From NCBI GenBank assembly GCA_029339505.1, contig JAQISU010000122.1, positions 11,089,001 through 11,153,000 on the forward strand: a stretch of DNA of 64,000 nucleotides. The letters are read 5' to 3'. The DNA is from Unio delphinus. Lineage: Eukaryota; Mollusca; Bivalvia; Unionida; Unionidae. Position numbers and translations under genes: made by a program. How positions within the stretch are numbered: the stretch's first letter is position 1; each line of letters starts with the position of its first letter. Under the pieces are notes generated by a model. That model saw only the letters and a list, made by a program, of their open reading frames with translations. It had not been told where the DNA came from and did no database searches. This document shows positions 1 to 13,899 of this stretch, piece by piece.

Positions 1-2174
1 TTAATAGGTCGTCGCTGACGCTCATCACAATCAATGTCTGCGTTGACATAGGCGAGACATCGCTTGTGTTCGAGATTGTCACTACCTCCTCATTGGCGTT
101 TGCTTGCCTCTTTTGTGACCAGACACTTCCATGTACTGAAGAAATTCAGGTACGCATGCGAGGTCAAACCCATCTAGGAAGATGTAGAACTTAAACCTAA
201 AATATAAGTATTGTGGTAGAAGCTTCCAGGTTCATCGGTTCATTAGTCGAATCCGGCAGAAACAACAAAGAGACAAAAGGAGTCTGCAGGCTCAAGTCTC
301 GAAATATTCAAAGGATAATCGGCATGTGGCATGTTTTCAGCTAAGACGAGAATTAGCACACGCGCTAAATCGGACAAATGAACATGACATGGATGTATAA
401 CTTCGCACAAAGTTAAACTTGTCTCCTCTAGGTACCAAACAAGTATCCCATACAAATTCATCCAGGGTACATTGATCTCAAAATTGATAAGCATCGTACG
501 TCTGTATTTGCTTTAATAAAATGTCTTTATTTTCCTCTGCTAGGAGAGTATGCCACTTGTTGTTGGATCAATAATTCGTCAATGGATGCCACACTATTTC
601 TGGAATGTCATTTTGATTATATACGGCCAATGATCCGACGGGCCACACTACCTTCCAACTACCATGGTGCATGTTGATACCGAAACATAGTTTCCGATTA
701 TGTCTCACCCGGAATTTCGCCTATAAATACGTGTAAGTGTAATGTTCAATATTGTTCTGACCTTGTGAATACGTGTTACCTTTTCGCTAAATCAAGTTTC
801 ATGATTCTTCAACAATTGTTGCATGTACTTTCTGCCTAATAATCGTTTCGCAACTGTACGTTTGAATCGCTAAATAAGGGCTTAGTAGCGATGTATGCTT
901 GCTTATCCACAGAAAAAATGTTTCGACAAGATCTCAGAAATTAATTACCCGTATTCATGCCGAGATGTAAGATGTTTTGCAAATATAACCCCGAGTGGTA
1001 CGGCAATGACTTCAAACACGTTAGCAAATTTTTTCACGTTGTTTTTATGATGCCAAACATAAAACCTTTGTACCACACTCCCGTAACTGCGTTTACCAAA
1101 TACTTAGAATATGCGTATAATAGTGTAATCGTGAAGGTGCATATAATGTTATTGAACTTCCCAATAGCATGTACGTGATTGACACACTCTATGAGGATAT
1201 ACAGCAAGGGATTTCTTTCTTGGCTGAGCACGATTCTAAAATCTTCATGAAGTAAACGTAGCATATTCTCATCACTGAAATCTCGATTAAGCATCCTGTG
1301 TACGTGGGTGCCTTTGTAGAGTCGCCACGAAGACCGGGTATTGGTTGACCGGAATATTTTAATAAGATTCTAACATAACAACGCAATATTCGTGCATGAT
1401 CCAACATAAAAAGATCCCAATATCAGTCCAGACATTGTTATGATCATGATGCATGGCAATTTAACCTGTGAAGCGAATAATGGCAGTTAGAAATGGTTCG
1501 GAAAGCGGGAATTCCTCAGGCGTAACCTATCCATGTTACACATTTTGTTAGGATTCACTCCGAATATTTCCTCAGATAATTTAATCTGAATTACTCTAGC
1601 GGCGCTAGCTCATCTTTCATGCCCTAATCCCTTGTTGATGCACCTTCGGTATCCCTTGTTTACCAAGATTGGGATTCCATTATGTGACCTTGCTAATATA
1701 TATGTACATTAAATATCGACTTGATATTTGAAAAAAGACAGTCGATAACATACGTTTACAGAAATATTAAGGAAATGACACCGGTGATATTGTCATGGTA
1801 TTATATTATTCACAGGTGTAGCCTTGTCCTCGGGAACGGTGCCAAACAAATTTAAATGCGTGCTGTTGGAAACATCAAACGCACTCATATGGATTGGTTG
1901 AAAGTTGGAATTTGTAGGAGAAACAATAGATTATAAAGCTACTACGACGAGTAGTATCTCAGATACCGTCAGATATATGTGCCGTTCTATCGTTCTAAGA
2001 GCGACATCATACGTCTCAAATTATCACGAAACCTGTTTATCCCAGTTACAACAAGAGAATACTGATTTGATGATTTTAATATGGTAATGAGAAGCGGATT
2101 ACGATTGTAGACATGGCATGTACATGATTGATAGATTCCAATCAATGTTGACGCATACGAGCAATAAGACGAAA

Positions 2175-2178
<4 letters not shown>

Positions 2179-2245
<67 letters not shown>
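2179..2245. repeat. (TA)n microsatellite
   Basis: About 33 uninterrupted TA units. It gives long false open frames of alternating Tyr and Ile on both strands. Confidence 0.97.
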
Positions 2246-2248
<3 letters not shown>

Positions 2249-3896
2249 AAAATAAAATTTCAAAGAATAATCCAAAACTGCGTTTGATGGAGGCATGCCG
2301 ATGGTTATAGATCAAAGAATAGAGATTGTGAGCATATTCGCACCAAAAAAGAAGCTACATTAAATAGACTGAAAACAATATTCAAATGTTTTCGTTCGCA
2401 ACTGACACTGACAACGACCTGGTGGAATGTGTCCAAAACTAAATCATAGCTTTGAGAAGCAGCGTATATTGTCTCATAAATGGAAGGCAACCGAAGAAAG
2501 TTTCAGACTGTAAAGACGATTCTCGGAAATGCCAAATATATTGATGCTTACTAGAGGTTTTGCAGAAATGTCTGTAAGGCTATTTTTGGAGGCAGATACA
2601 CATTCAACATACACCAGTAAGCCACTACCAAAGATGCAATTAGGCGTGATGAAGGTGTTGATGCAAAGTTGCATTTTGAAATGATATAAAGATGCTTGTG
2701 GTAAGTAAATATAGAAAATTATATATATAAATATAAATATTGAAAATTATGGATAATTCAGGTTAACTTTATCGCCAGGTTATACTTATGCCACATGTTT
2801 ATACCATTTACACATGAGTTTTAGAATGTCGTTACTTTGCTGTTTCAACCTTTATTCTTCAGTCTTTGTGTTTTAATGTATTGTATAAATAAGATAATCA
2901 CTGATCTCATAGGAGTGTTCTTTAACGTTATTCTAGATTACTAAACAAGGATGGTACGAAACTTATTTCTTAAGAAAGATAAAAATTGCGTTGTTTAAAT
3001 GAAATAATATGAAAATGGAAAATGATCATATGTTGGTGGTCCTCTTTTAATCAACAAAACAAAATAGTCAGTTTTAATGTTATATGTTTCAATTTTGTTC
3101 AAAATCTTTTATGATGATGTGCGATTAGTTGAAATTGTAAACTTGGTTTGATTTGCTTAACGCCACCAACCTTTAAATGAAGGACAGTTAGTTATTTAAT
3201 GACGGACAAGTTTGCATTTTCTTATTTAGTATGGAACTGATAGAATTTAAAGTAATACATAAGAACGATAACGCTAGTAAATATATTACCTGTTTGAAGA
3301 ACTTACTCGATGCATATATGTAAAATACGTTCGAGAAACTTAATTGTTTTAAACAGCAACGTTCGAAGAATCCGAAACATATACGAGGTCAATAGAATAC
3401 TCCCCTGTAACGTATATTTGAGACTACATGTTAACAGCACTCGATGTTTCAAATTTATTTTAAAAAGCAGTTTTGTATTTTATCCCATGGCGATTAAAAA
3501 TGTATCACTATTTCAAATAACGTCCACGTAACACATACATATCTAACGAGTCGAATAGATCCTTCATACCATTGCATACTTTTTGACGCAATTCCTCAAG
3601 GTCTCTAGAAAATGTTTCATCTTTAACAATGGGTGGATAGTGATATCTGTTTGAGAGAAACTAAGTTCTGCCCGTTTGTCCGTATCTAAAATGGCTTGCT
3701 CATTTTAAGGTAACCTACACTATGTTGTACCCCATTAGCTTAGTTGTTGAGTCGTTCGAATGCAAACGCAAAAATAAACTTAACTGGCTAGATAATAATA
3801 CTACAAGATTATAACTATGTTTTGTGTCATGATATGTCGTGAATTACTGGAATTTTAGAGTGAAATAATATTGATATTTTATTGGAGGGAATTACA

Positions 3897-3899
<3 letters not shown>

Positions 3900-3965
<66 letters not shown>
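3900..3965. repeat. (TA)n microsatellite
   Basis: About 33 uninterrupted TA units in intergenic DNA. Confidence 0.97.
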
Positions 3966-3970
<5 letters not shown>

Positions 3971-4796
3971 CACTGAGCTTTTTCGACCAATATATTAAAC
4001 CTACTTTAGACGCATGCGTGGCATAATGGATCGTTTGGCGCACATGCAGGTAGTTGATTTAAATCTAGCCTATTTTTCACTTTGTTGCTGTCTGATTTCT
4101 GTATTGAGTTAAGCCGTAAATAGAAAAGAATTATTACTTTGAAATCAAATGAATATGTATTGTTTCATGAACCTTTTGTCGATCTATGTCATTAAATATA
4201 TTGTTTCAAACATTTTCTTTTGTGAAAATGACATTCATGTTTTAATTGTATTTTCATATTCTAAGAGAAATCCTTACCAACTGAATATCAGTACTTATTC
4301 CAGTATATAATATTATTACATGATCGTTAAACATGAGATTGTGTTTTCAACAAAAATAGAATTACCTACTTTGAACTAAATGCACATACCAAACTATATA
4401 CCTACCAACCACCTAATTACATTCGGATGCCCATCATTAGCGTCAAACAGGTATGCATATGATCAGCTAAAACGGCACTATATTGATAATAAACAACAAA
4501 AGACAATACTTTAGCTTTCATAGGCCTACATGAAAAGATTTGTATAGTTCCTATTCGCGATTTTATACCATATCGTAACATAAATTTCATCCATTATCCC
4601 TAAGCACTTCAAATACGAACATTTTGCAACGATGTACATTCATCACCCATGTCAGCAAAGAAGAGAATTAAGAGTCTAATTTCATCACAAATTAAAATAG
4701 CAAAGCGAAGTAACATGACAGGATATCTCATACTACACGTTTCACACAACATTAATACAGTTGATATAAAATAAATAATGTGCAACAAAAACTTAC

Positions 4797-4919
4797 TTTT
4801 CCTTAGTTTCATGATTAGAATGGCAATCACCACAAATAAGACAATGATAACTATGCCAACAATCCCATAGCTAGTTGATTTTATTTCCGGTATATCAGGT
4901 GATGGCGGTGGACTGTTGT
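4797..4919 (-). CDS. Transmembrane exon of an Ig-domain receptor (exon 5 of model)
   Basis: A 123-base minus-strand exon encoding 40 whole codons. It opens with a Pro/Ser-rich stalk (NSPPPSPDIPE), followed by a hydrophobic helix of about 22 residues (roughly residues 18-36, GIVGIVIIVLFVV...) and a basic stop-transfer motif KLRK, so the C-terminal side is cytoplasmic. The acceptor is a pyrimidine-rich tract ending in CAG, the donor is a strong GTAAGT. The exon starts in phase 1 and ends in phase 1, which matches the end phase of the candidate exon at 10302-10443. The next, cytoplasmic exon was not found, so signalling motifs are unknown. The membrane segment is clear from the sequence; assignment to the same gene as the Ig exons is inference from strand, order and phase. 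Confidence 0.65.
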
Positions 4920-6225
4920 CTGTAAAGGACATGAAGAGAGTTTCTCAATTAACATTTGAACCTTGTTTTATATGCAATACATGTTGCATTATACATGCAA
5001 AATTGTATACGTAGAACCTGCTATATTTCTAATGTAATATTTTATTTATGTAATATTATAGTCTTTTTATTAAAATTATCAGTATTATATTCCAATGTTA
5101 CTCTCATTATGGGGAACACTGTGTCCTACTGTTCCACGATTGAGCAATTGTCCCTTGGATACATCTTTCCAATGATATATATCTAAAGGCTTAAAACATG
5201 AACTGGATAGCATTGCACATTTATATCACTGTCGTTAATTTAGCCACAACCTTTCCTTCCTAGTAAATATACTATCTTTAAGAGATTTATTTTGTTATGT
5301 ATATTTAATTTTTAATTGTTTGTAAATTAAGGCAATATATATTTCTTATTTCATTATATGATACGGTGGACGTGTCCTTGTCCTAAAGCAAGCTAATATT
5401 CAAGTTTACTTTTGTCATTGGCGTTTTAATTATGTAAACAACAATCACATGGGCAGTAGTTTCCCAGTGAGGATGGATTAACTGTTAAGGTTATTCTCCT
5501 TGCCTGAGTAAAGGAAATTGTGCTTTCCGTATTTGATAATCTAATTATAACTAGGATTTTATCTTGTAAATATAGTGAACCTTTTAGAACGTTATTTTCC
5601 ATTAGGTAATGCATTTTTAGAAAATTATATTAGTGGCATTGGGATCCAATAGAGGAGTATGTAATCTTGATTGTCTTTCTAGAAGACATTATTTCGTGAG
5701 TTATGAACAAAGCAGGATCATTTGTATTATTGATGTGTCCATTAATTTATTTGGTCTGGAATCTATTAAAATATTTTAATCACTGCAAATAAAATGTGCT
5801 CATCTAAACTTATATTCTTGGAAATATAAACTTGGATTCTTAGAGATATTTCAAATAAAGTTTTATTCTTATCTCGTAGTACAATGATTTAACAAAAGAC
5901 TGCGACACGTCTCTACGACACGACACAGGCTGCCACAGATCCATGAATACCTCGGGCATTGGCTTTAGTTTCCATTACCATTAAATAGTATTTAGAATCT
6001 AACTCATTAGGACTTCTGTAAATAATTCTAGGATAATCTGGGATGTAATTTCCAAAACAGAAAAGTAACGTTTTATTTTCACTTTGCATTCTTGGCAAAT
6101 AAACAAGTTGTTAAATTTCACAATACTTGTTGCTTCTGTCACGGAATTGTACATATCCTTTTTATTTAATAAATACATGTACTCGGTGTTAGTATTTTAG
6201 TACAACGATATCCGATAAACAATAT

Positions 6226-6327
6226 CTACCTACCTACCTACCTACCTACCTACCTACCTACCTACATACCTACATACATACATACATACATACATACATA
6301 CATACATACATACATACATACATACAA
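6226..6327. repeat. (TACC)n-(TACA)n compound microsatellite
   Basis: TACC units pass through a short mixed stretch into TACA units, about 100 bases in all. The order suggests a CC-to-CA change that then expanded. Confidence 0.95.
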
Positions 6328-6361
6328 TATTTCGAAATAGTGAGCTCGGTTCATACTATGC

Positions 6362-6484
6362 CGTAGCTTCTCGCGGGTCGGTGGTTCTTTCGGGGGGGGG
6401 TGGGAGGTCCCGGGTTCTTCGTCCACCATTAATACTGGCCGCCATGTTAAGCCAATTATGTGCTGAAAATGGCGTTAAACTCTA
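6362..6484 (+). mobile_element. SINE fragment (3' half of the SINE family at 49426)
   Basis: Matches the middle and tail of the full copy at 49426-49674: TAGCTTCTCGCGGGTCGGTGG, a CCACCATTAATACTGGCCGCC-like core and the tail motif ATGGCGTTAAAC. The tRNA-like head is missing. A G-run near 6392 is expanded relative to the other copies. Confidence 0.75.
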
Positions 6485-7981
6485 CAACAACTACAACTCA
6501 TACTATGCCATACGTGCAAAGTGCTTTCAGTGGGAAGAACAGAATGATTCCAGTGCACAGTCTATATCTGTATATAAATGCCTCCCCGTAGGTAAATAAT
6601 CTTGACATTATGGAATGTCTTTTCATTGAGTTGCCTACTCTAAGTAGTTGCACATCGTTAGTTCTAGAGGAATGTGACTTATTAATTTCTTGTGTATAAG
6701 TTATAACTATTGTACTTCCACGTTTATCTTTGTATATGTTAAATGTAGATTCGGTCTAGCTGGTGATATGAAAATATTGTATATTCTTGTTTGTGACTTA
6801 GCACGAGATTTATATTTGCAATACAAAGTTGCATTTTTTAAGAAACGGTTAAGATCACATCTGAACTTGTGTATTTTGTAATTATTGTGCCGATAATGTA
6901 ATCTGTATAGCTTACCGTATATAATATCGTTACGTTTTATCGTTTATGCACGTGTCATGCATAATACAAGGTGTGAGATATATTTTCAGCTGACCGGAGT
7001 AACTGGATAGATATCTGACCGGTGTTATCAGCTATAGAGCTGACCACAGCGATCAGAGTCAACGTGGTATCAGCTGCAGAGCTAATCACAGAAGATGACC
7101 ATATCAGCTGTGAAGCAGACCATAGCAGCCGTAGATGTGAAATAGTGTTGCTGGTCGAGTGGCAGGTGATCTGGCGTTGCTGACAGATTGGTGTGCACTG
7201 ATCGCTTGATTCTAACCTGGAATACTGACGGCATGATTGGCCAGTGTGACTGGTAGCCGAGTGTGCTGCTGATATAGTGTACAACTCCATACATGTAATC
7301 TTTTAACCGTAGGCTAAATTTGTGAGTTCGTAACACCAAGTGTGTTTTTCGGACTGTAGAGTTAATTTGTATATCTGTTCTTTTTGTTTACATAATTTCA
7401 CTATTTTTTGTGAATACATTTTACTATATGACTAAACTACTACATTTTTACTGTTTGAGTACAAAGCATCGTTCCTTTTGTGGTGAAATCACTGAGCATG
7501 ATTTACTCTTGTCTTTGTACTATGTAATGGTCATTAATTTGTATTTCCATTATTACGTCTATGCGTTTTATGTTAAATGATTCAATATTTGGATTATCTA
7601 CATGCACATATTAATCATACTACATTTCTTATTCAAATCATTTGTCAGTAATCATTGTATTTATATCACTATCAGTTGGGTTGTATTGTAAATCCGACAT
7701 CCCACCCAGTTATCTTCTTACAGATTTTCACTCATTCCTGCTCTTCTTGCTTTAAGACCATATGATTCGTAAAACTTGACAGGCACGTCTTAAGCCGAAT
7801 GGAAAGATTTTGTTTATATCTTAAGTGTAACCTTACTTGCCTTTTTACAACTTTTAGTATCTTGACTACATTGCGATTTGTAAAGGTACTATATGAAGTC
7901 CAATAATCAAATCCGATCTTCCGGGCAATTCACTTAATAACTTCTATTTTACTTGCCATTTACTCGAAGACATCAGCTTAG

Positions 7982-8376
7982 TTAGATCACTGCAAAATCT
8001 CAATGGATTGAACTTCTATTAAAGGGTTTTATAGTAACTAATATCATATAGTCAGCTGTTATCTTTCTTTGCATTGGATGTTCAGAATATTGTTTTCGTC
8101 TACGTCTGTATTTATATTTGTCGGTTTTCTTCCAGGTTTCAATTAGTTGCAAAATAAATACTTATTTATGTATTTAAAGAGATAGTTCTTTACTTTCAAT
8201 GGTTTCATTGATCTAAACGATGGGTTGAGAAAGATGCATTTTTTTCAACCATTCTTCTTGTGCGAATATGTTAATATGCGAATATGTTACTAGATGTTAC
8301 AGCTGACTATATGATATTAGTTACTATAAAACCCTAGAATAAAAGTTCAATCCATTGAGATTTTGCAGTGATCTAA
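7982..8376. repeat. Long inverted repeat, possible MITE or foldback element
   Basis: About 80 bases from 7982 (starting TTAGATCACTGCAAAATC) recur in reverse complement at about 8297-8376, with a few mismatches and a spacer of about 235 bases. A second, shorter inverted pair lies next to it: CTTGTGCGAATATGTT near 8256 and its complement near 8380-8395, which crosses the outer border. No clean target duplication is visible and there is no coding capacity, so it is a nonautonomous element or a foldback structure; the family is not recognised. Confidence 0.6.
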
Positions 8377-10301
8377 GAAACATATTCGCACAAGAAATAA
8401 TAGATTTTATATTATTATGATCTTCAATAAATTTAGTTTGTAATAGTGACAAATCACCGATATATCTTTAAACATATTCGTAAAATAATATTGTATGTAT
8501 TTACATTTTTATTTATGAAGATCACCAACATAACTACATTCAAAGTTTACTTCAAAATGTTTGCATGCTAGTAATCCAATACAATTTTTGTTTGGCTCGT
8601 TTAGGTTTGAAAAAATGTTCTGGTGCCAATTATCTTTTATTAATCGTTTTAATCGAATAAATGTATTCATATGAATAAACATATTTTCTCAAAATGTAGG
8701 TGTGTTGGTATTTAATTTATTCAAGAAGATTACATAAGTAACATGTCAATAGTATTAACAATTTACTTCATCTACCTGAGAAAATTCACGACTATTGTTT
8801 GCATTGATAATTTTCATCTTCATTGTTCTAACCGTATCAGACACACGTCTACGCATTGTAATGACTAAACATTTCACAACCGTTTATACTATTTTGAATA
8901 GTTTTGTTAACTATACTTATTACTAATATTATTTACACATTAATTATTAATTATTAATACTGTATCACGAGTGCAGAGATATTTTAAAGAACTGTTTATG
9001 TTGACTGTTGCTGTAGTTTAAACTGAGTAATGTAACTGGTCTCTAGTTTTAAATGATTGGGCTGAGTAAATGTTTATGATGTCACTGACATTGCGAATCG
9101 CAGTGGATAACCTTGACGTTAGGTGATATTTATTTATATGTAGAAGATTTTCGTGTCAGAGATAGTACTTGATATGATTGCAGAACAAAAGTAATTTAGA
9201 TAGGTCCTGCTTAATTTTATAATTTTTAACAAAATTGAAAAATGTTGCTCTAGTAAGTATCTGTGTAATACACTTGTCAGTGGGCAGCCATTCCACAAAT
9301 CACTAAGCCGTGCATACATTTGCTAAGAGGCAATATCGTCTGTCTCTAGACGGAACAAATCGAGCCTTAAATATAGTATATAATTAAATACAACAGCAGC
9401 TGTAACGACCAAATCAAGAAGATAACTAGTCATGCATGATGTCAACGAAAGTAACAACTCCTGATACCTTATTTTATGAATGTATATATATGTATATATA
9501 TCAAGTATCTCACTCTTTAGAAAGACTTTTTTAAAAATTAAGTTTAATAAGCGGATGCACTACAGTAATTGTACACACTAAGGAAATCATTTGAGATTTG
9601 CAACCTACCGTAATCTAATATTGAATCATTTCTGTTTCAAGCTTTTTGATTGACCTCATACTTGTTTCGAAGAAAACATGTGTGTTTTATCAAAATACGA
9701 TTCTCTCGATATATTTCTCTAAAGTAAATGTACGATCAATATCTATTATAACTTTCCTGAATTTTACATACAAAACCAGTCATCACATTATTGATAATTC
9801 TGAACATTGTGTGTTCATTGATGCTTTTCCATATGTTGGAATAAATTTTTACGAAGACTTGCAAGCCCATGCATGCTACGTGTTTGATTTAATTGATCAA
9901 TGACGATTCTGCCAACAATCATCCTTTAAAAGGAACACATATTTCTGATCAGAACATCAAAACAGTAAAGATTCGATCCCGATAACTGTATGAACATCCG
10001 ATAACTGTATGAACAAGGTTATTTCTAATTAAAATGTATGTAAAATATGCGTTCATCATATGCGCTGTGATTGAGTAAAATAAAATACTTGACCAATGGC
10101 ATTGTCTTCTTTGGTAACTTTGAAATGTTTCAATGTTTAGATAGTTTTGTGGAGGAAAGATTATCAGAACGTTCGCATTATTTACATCGAAATGCAAAAT
10201 GCTGTAAACTTGAAAGAAATTATCATTATCATTGCCTTTTTTCTTAATGCAAGCAGAAAATTTGTGATAAAGTATTTGATACAACAAATAAAAAGTCGTA
10301 C

Positions 10302-10443
10302 TTCCTCCTATAGATCCTAAAGTAATGTGTTGGCATTTTTTCCACTCCGTTGCGTTTTTCGCACACATTAGGGCGTCACCCTCAAAACAGGCATAATATA
10401 TACCAGCTTCCTTCCCAGGCAGTAACTCTAGTATTGATTTGCT
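10302..10443 (-). CDS. Second half of Ig-like domain 2 (exon 4 of receptor model)
   Basis: A 142-base minus-strand exon giving 47 codons plus one base. It begins in phase 0 after an acceptor TTGCAG and ends in phase 1 at a donor GTACGA. It contains the Ig motif around the second conserved cysteine, read here as EAGIYYAC (the usual D-x-G-x-Y-x-C with E-A-G), then three more cysteines and one N-glycosylation site (NAT). Its phase 0 start fits the phase 0 end of 18540-18682, which carries the first cysteine and tryptophan of the same fold; a phase 0 intron inside an Ig domain is common. Its phase 1 end fits the transmembrane exon. The open frame continues past the donor, but that part looks like intron. 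The donor is weaker than the others. Confidence 0.55.
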
Positions 10444-11829
10444 CTGCAATAGAATATATTTTCGGGTTAGATTTGTAATATTTGCTTTTCATGCAAATTT
10501 GTAATATTAAATTTGTCGATCTGTGCATTACGAAGCTGAATTTATTTTTGGCATTGTAGTAGATTTGTAATGGATTTGTATTATGTTGCTAACCGTTCTA
10601 GTTATATTTTAATAGCAATCAATCTTTTATTAAATCAATATTTTCTTACATTCAAAATCACAGCACTCGTCACAATTCATTATGTTACTTTGGCATCACA
10701 GCTTTTCTTTCAATCCTACTTTAAGAATAAACTTTATTTGTAGGTATACAAGAGGTAATTAATATAACACCTACAATCCATGTAAATTTAATCCACTACG
10801 TGAAGCCCTTTTAATTGTTACATACCTGGATTGACACTGCTATTGTTGTATCTTGCGAATTATTTTCCTTTTTTCTCACGATTGTACGTAATGTTTCTTG
10901 AATTACATTTAAAGTACAATCTGAATAATATTTAATGTGAAATAAGATGCGTAACTACAAGAACGATTCTATATTTTAAAAAACTTAGTTATATAAATGT
11001 TAACTTTTATCACATGTTTATTCACAATGCTCGCATATGCCGATATAAACGGTAACTATGTAATCTAATATTGGAAGTGAAGTACCGTAAATGTTTCTAC
11101 TATGCGATGGCAGAATGAAAGGTAACCGTATTAGCTATGTAATCAGTGAACGAATGTTATTTATCCATCGTGACTTGACCACTATTATAGAAGAGAACCT
11201 CTCATTTAATATGACAACTGTAAATATACTAAAATATAAGAAAAGAATAATCGTACCGAAAACTCAAATTTCACACAACTGTGTTTTCATTTCCTCTACT
11301 AAATTGCTAGATATATCACGAAAACTCCAAATTTAATGGTCACATTTAAAACAAAATTAAAATTTAAACGTATGACCTGCATCATACGTAAAGGAGTTGC
11401 TTTCATTCGATTAATAACCTGAAGATATTTATCAACGGTATAATAAGACAAAAGAATAATCACAAAAACACAGAATTCGCTAAAGCTTTTTTCATTTGCT
11501 CTAACAGGTCTCATCCCATATATATATATTGTATTGTTATAATTCAATACCCTATTTAAACTGGAATGAAATAAATATATAATTAATGTGACTTTATATG
11601 TTCATGGAGTTTTAGAATCTCTTAAATGTCCGAAATCACTGGAATATGGATATGGCTCTTAAGATAAAAGGAAGTAAAAATCTTGAATAAAAAGATCTTT
11701 GAATAAGACATCTGCGAATGTGCCCTTGATAGCGATGGCTACTATGGAAGCTATGTGGCCATGAGATTAGTTAGCATTATGGCCGGCATCATGGATTGGA
11801 TCTATATGGGTTTGAACCAGTATTTAACA
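10444..11829. other. Intron sequence, no gene seen
   Basis: AT-rich, with stops in all frames apart from short random stretches. No recognisable repeat. Confidence 0.5.
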
Positions 11830-11831
11830 TT

Positions 11832-13108
11832 ATTGTATAGACCTAACATATTGGGTTGGTATAAGCATAAGAGGAACAATATCGTTTTGGAGAGGCCTAA
11901 GGTCTGACATGCGAGCTATATGGTCTGCCCATCGTAACTGCATCAATATCTTGTAGATACTGGGCAAGCCTGCGTGGACAATGACCTCCGGTCTAGCCAC
12001 TTGATGTGGAGGAGTTTTTTTGAGGCACGTTTTGTTGAAGTTGTTCAACTTCTTTGCATTGCGCTGATACAACGTCCAGTTTTCGCAGGTGTACACTATC
12101 GCTGGAGTACTATTGTTCTGTACACATTAGACTTTGTAGACTAATGAAATTTAAGTTACATTCCTTAGCGTGTAGTCTTCGACATGATGTGTTGGCCTTT
12201 GCAATCCTGGCATTAACTTTGTAATCGAGTACGACGTTTTGGTACAGAGTGATGACAAGATAAGTGAAAGTATTCACTGCAATAAGCCTGTAACGGGTGA
12301 CTGTGATATTCGGCTTAGCATATGGTTTCCTGTGGGCTGGCTGATACATTATTTCAGTCTTCTTGGTACTGTTCGTAAGGCCAAGATTTGTGTAAGCATC
12401 AGATAACTTGTCGACGGCGCATGTCAGCTCCAAAATCAGTGTTGAGGACGTAGTCAGCAGCAAAGCGGATCTCCTGTGATGCATGTTGCGACCTTGGCTT
12501 TTGCTTGGATCCTTCTGAAGTTGAACAGTTTGTCATCAATTCGGTACCTTATGCAGATTACCACTTCACCATCTCCGACTGCATCAGTAAGCATGGCTGA
12601 GAACATGACACTGAAATGTGTTGGCGCCATTACACAACCCTGCATCACTCCGTGTGAGACAGGAAAGGGGTCTGATCTAACATCATTATTCCGGACTCTA
12701 GCAATCATACTCTCGTAGAATTGCTGCACCATGGTGATAAATTACCTTGGGCATCCGTACTTGGCCATTATCGTTCACAAACTCTCTCTGCTAATAGTGT
12801 CTATGGCTTTGTTGAGGTCGAAGTGGGAAGAGACAGTATTAGCATTCTGCTTATAGTTCTCCTATTGCATGTGCCTAGCAGCGAACAACATGTCGACGGT
12901 TCCGTAATCAGCATTGGTTTCACGGTAGGAGTATATTGTCAAGGTGTGATCTGAGACAGTTTGAGGAGAATCCTGGCAATATGCCTGCGATGGAGAACAA
13001 AGTAGTTGCCACAAGCCTTATGACTTCCTTTGCTCTCATCAGGTGTATAATGTTAGCGTCCTCGCATTTCTGTGGGATCGTATCTTCGTGCCACAGGCGA
13101 TGAAACAA
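11832..13108 (-). pseudogene. LINE reverse transcriptase, broken
   Basis: The region around 12732-12560 reads DPFPVSHGVMQGCVMAP, which is the GxxQGxxxSP-type motif of LINE reverse transcriptases (here GVMQGCVMAP). The catalytic FADD box expected after it (about 12470) is damaged, reading as A-A-D-Y in a shifted frame. Downstream, 12484-12110 contains a LTNSTKKTE segment and the post-catalytic region, and 12096-11830 has the C-terminal piece with a RWADHIARM motif typical of such elements. At least four frame changes separate the pieces. The enzyme would copy its own RNA at a nicked target; this copy cannot. Confidence 0.85.
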
Positions 13109-13899
13109 TTGATGCAGCTTTTGAGTCAGAGCTGCACAACCTTCTTTATATCTGCTGCTATTGAGTCTGAACCAGAGGACTAGCTACACGACAGCAGATG
13201 TGTGGCTTCCTCTCTAATATATTTTGTGGGATATCCAGTGATTCATTAACTGGTAATTGTTGCAGACAACCAATGGCTTCACCAGTGATGGATGCTAAGT
13301 GGTTGAGAACACAGCTGTAGAGCTCAGCCCACTTTTCGATGATTTTATTTTTGTGATCAGCGTGTTTCCAATCCGCAATGATGGGAGAGGATAATCCTGA
13401 TGATAATGTGCATATACTTCATTCATCTCCTCATACAAACTCTCCATATTTTTCTTGACATTGTACATTTGGATCTCAATAGCATTGTTACTCAACCAGG
13501 AGACTTGCATCTGCTCAAGTTTCTGTTGAACAATCTTACATATGTTAGTATTGGCATATTTCTTTGAAAAAGTGGCCTTTGGATCATTTAGGTATGATTT
13601 GTGTTGGTGAAGTTTTCATCCAACAGCTGGCTGATGTTTTGAGCAATTATCATCAAATGAATCGTTGTGATTGCTAGGGGAGGGCACTACAATCTATGTT
13701 GCGGTCTTGTAGACCAGCTCTTTAAGAGTCGCCCGGTCTGTTTCCAAATTCTGGATGTCCAAAGGGATGGATTGAAGACACTTTTCTGTAGTGTTGACAA
13801 TGTTTTGTAGATCGAGTTCTGCAGCGTGGCGATGTTCAACCTTTCGCAAATCTTCCTTGTCTTGTGTGCGTCTCTTAGGTTTAATACGGATGTTTAGCT

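Larger units (their letters stand above)
1..4796. other. No supported gene; left flank of the receptor gene
   Basis: If the minus-strand receptor model is right, its cytoplasmic exons and 3' UTR should lie here, but I could not identify one with confidence. A minus-strand open stretch at 243-494 has a faint Ig V-domain look (a VWY near its start and a motif LNISRLEPADS near its end), but an in-frame stop lies shortly upstream and no convincing splice pair frames it. Another minus stretch around 1160-1296 is flanked by a possible acceptor and donor, without a recognisable domain. Otherwise AT-rich sequence with two (TA)n arrays. Confidence 0.4.
4920..10301. other. Intron of the receptor model; no gene seen
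   Basis: AT-rich DNA between the transmembrane exon and the second half of Ig domain 2. It holds a TACC/TACA microsatellite, a SINE fragment and a long inverted repeat (listed separately). Around 6960-7290 there is a short, more GC-balanced stretch with loosely repeated GCTGACC/CAGCTG words, which may be a decayed repeat but which I cannot classify. Confidence 0.5.

Noticed and set aside
6227..6327. CRISPR-like regular repeats
   Set aside because: Uniform tetranucleotide units without spacers; a microsatellite. No CRISPR array exists in the window.
9949..10301. Extension of the Ig exon frame to 166 codons
   Set aside because: The part left of the donor at 10301 has no Ig or membrane feature and breaks the phase match with the transmembrane exon.
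12476..12954. Plus-strand open frames at 12476-12718 and 12721-12954
   Set aside because: Antisense shadows of the LINE reverse transcriptase.
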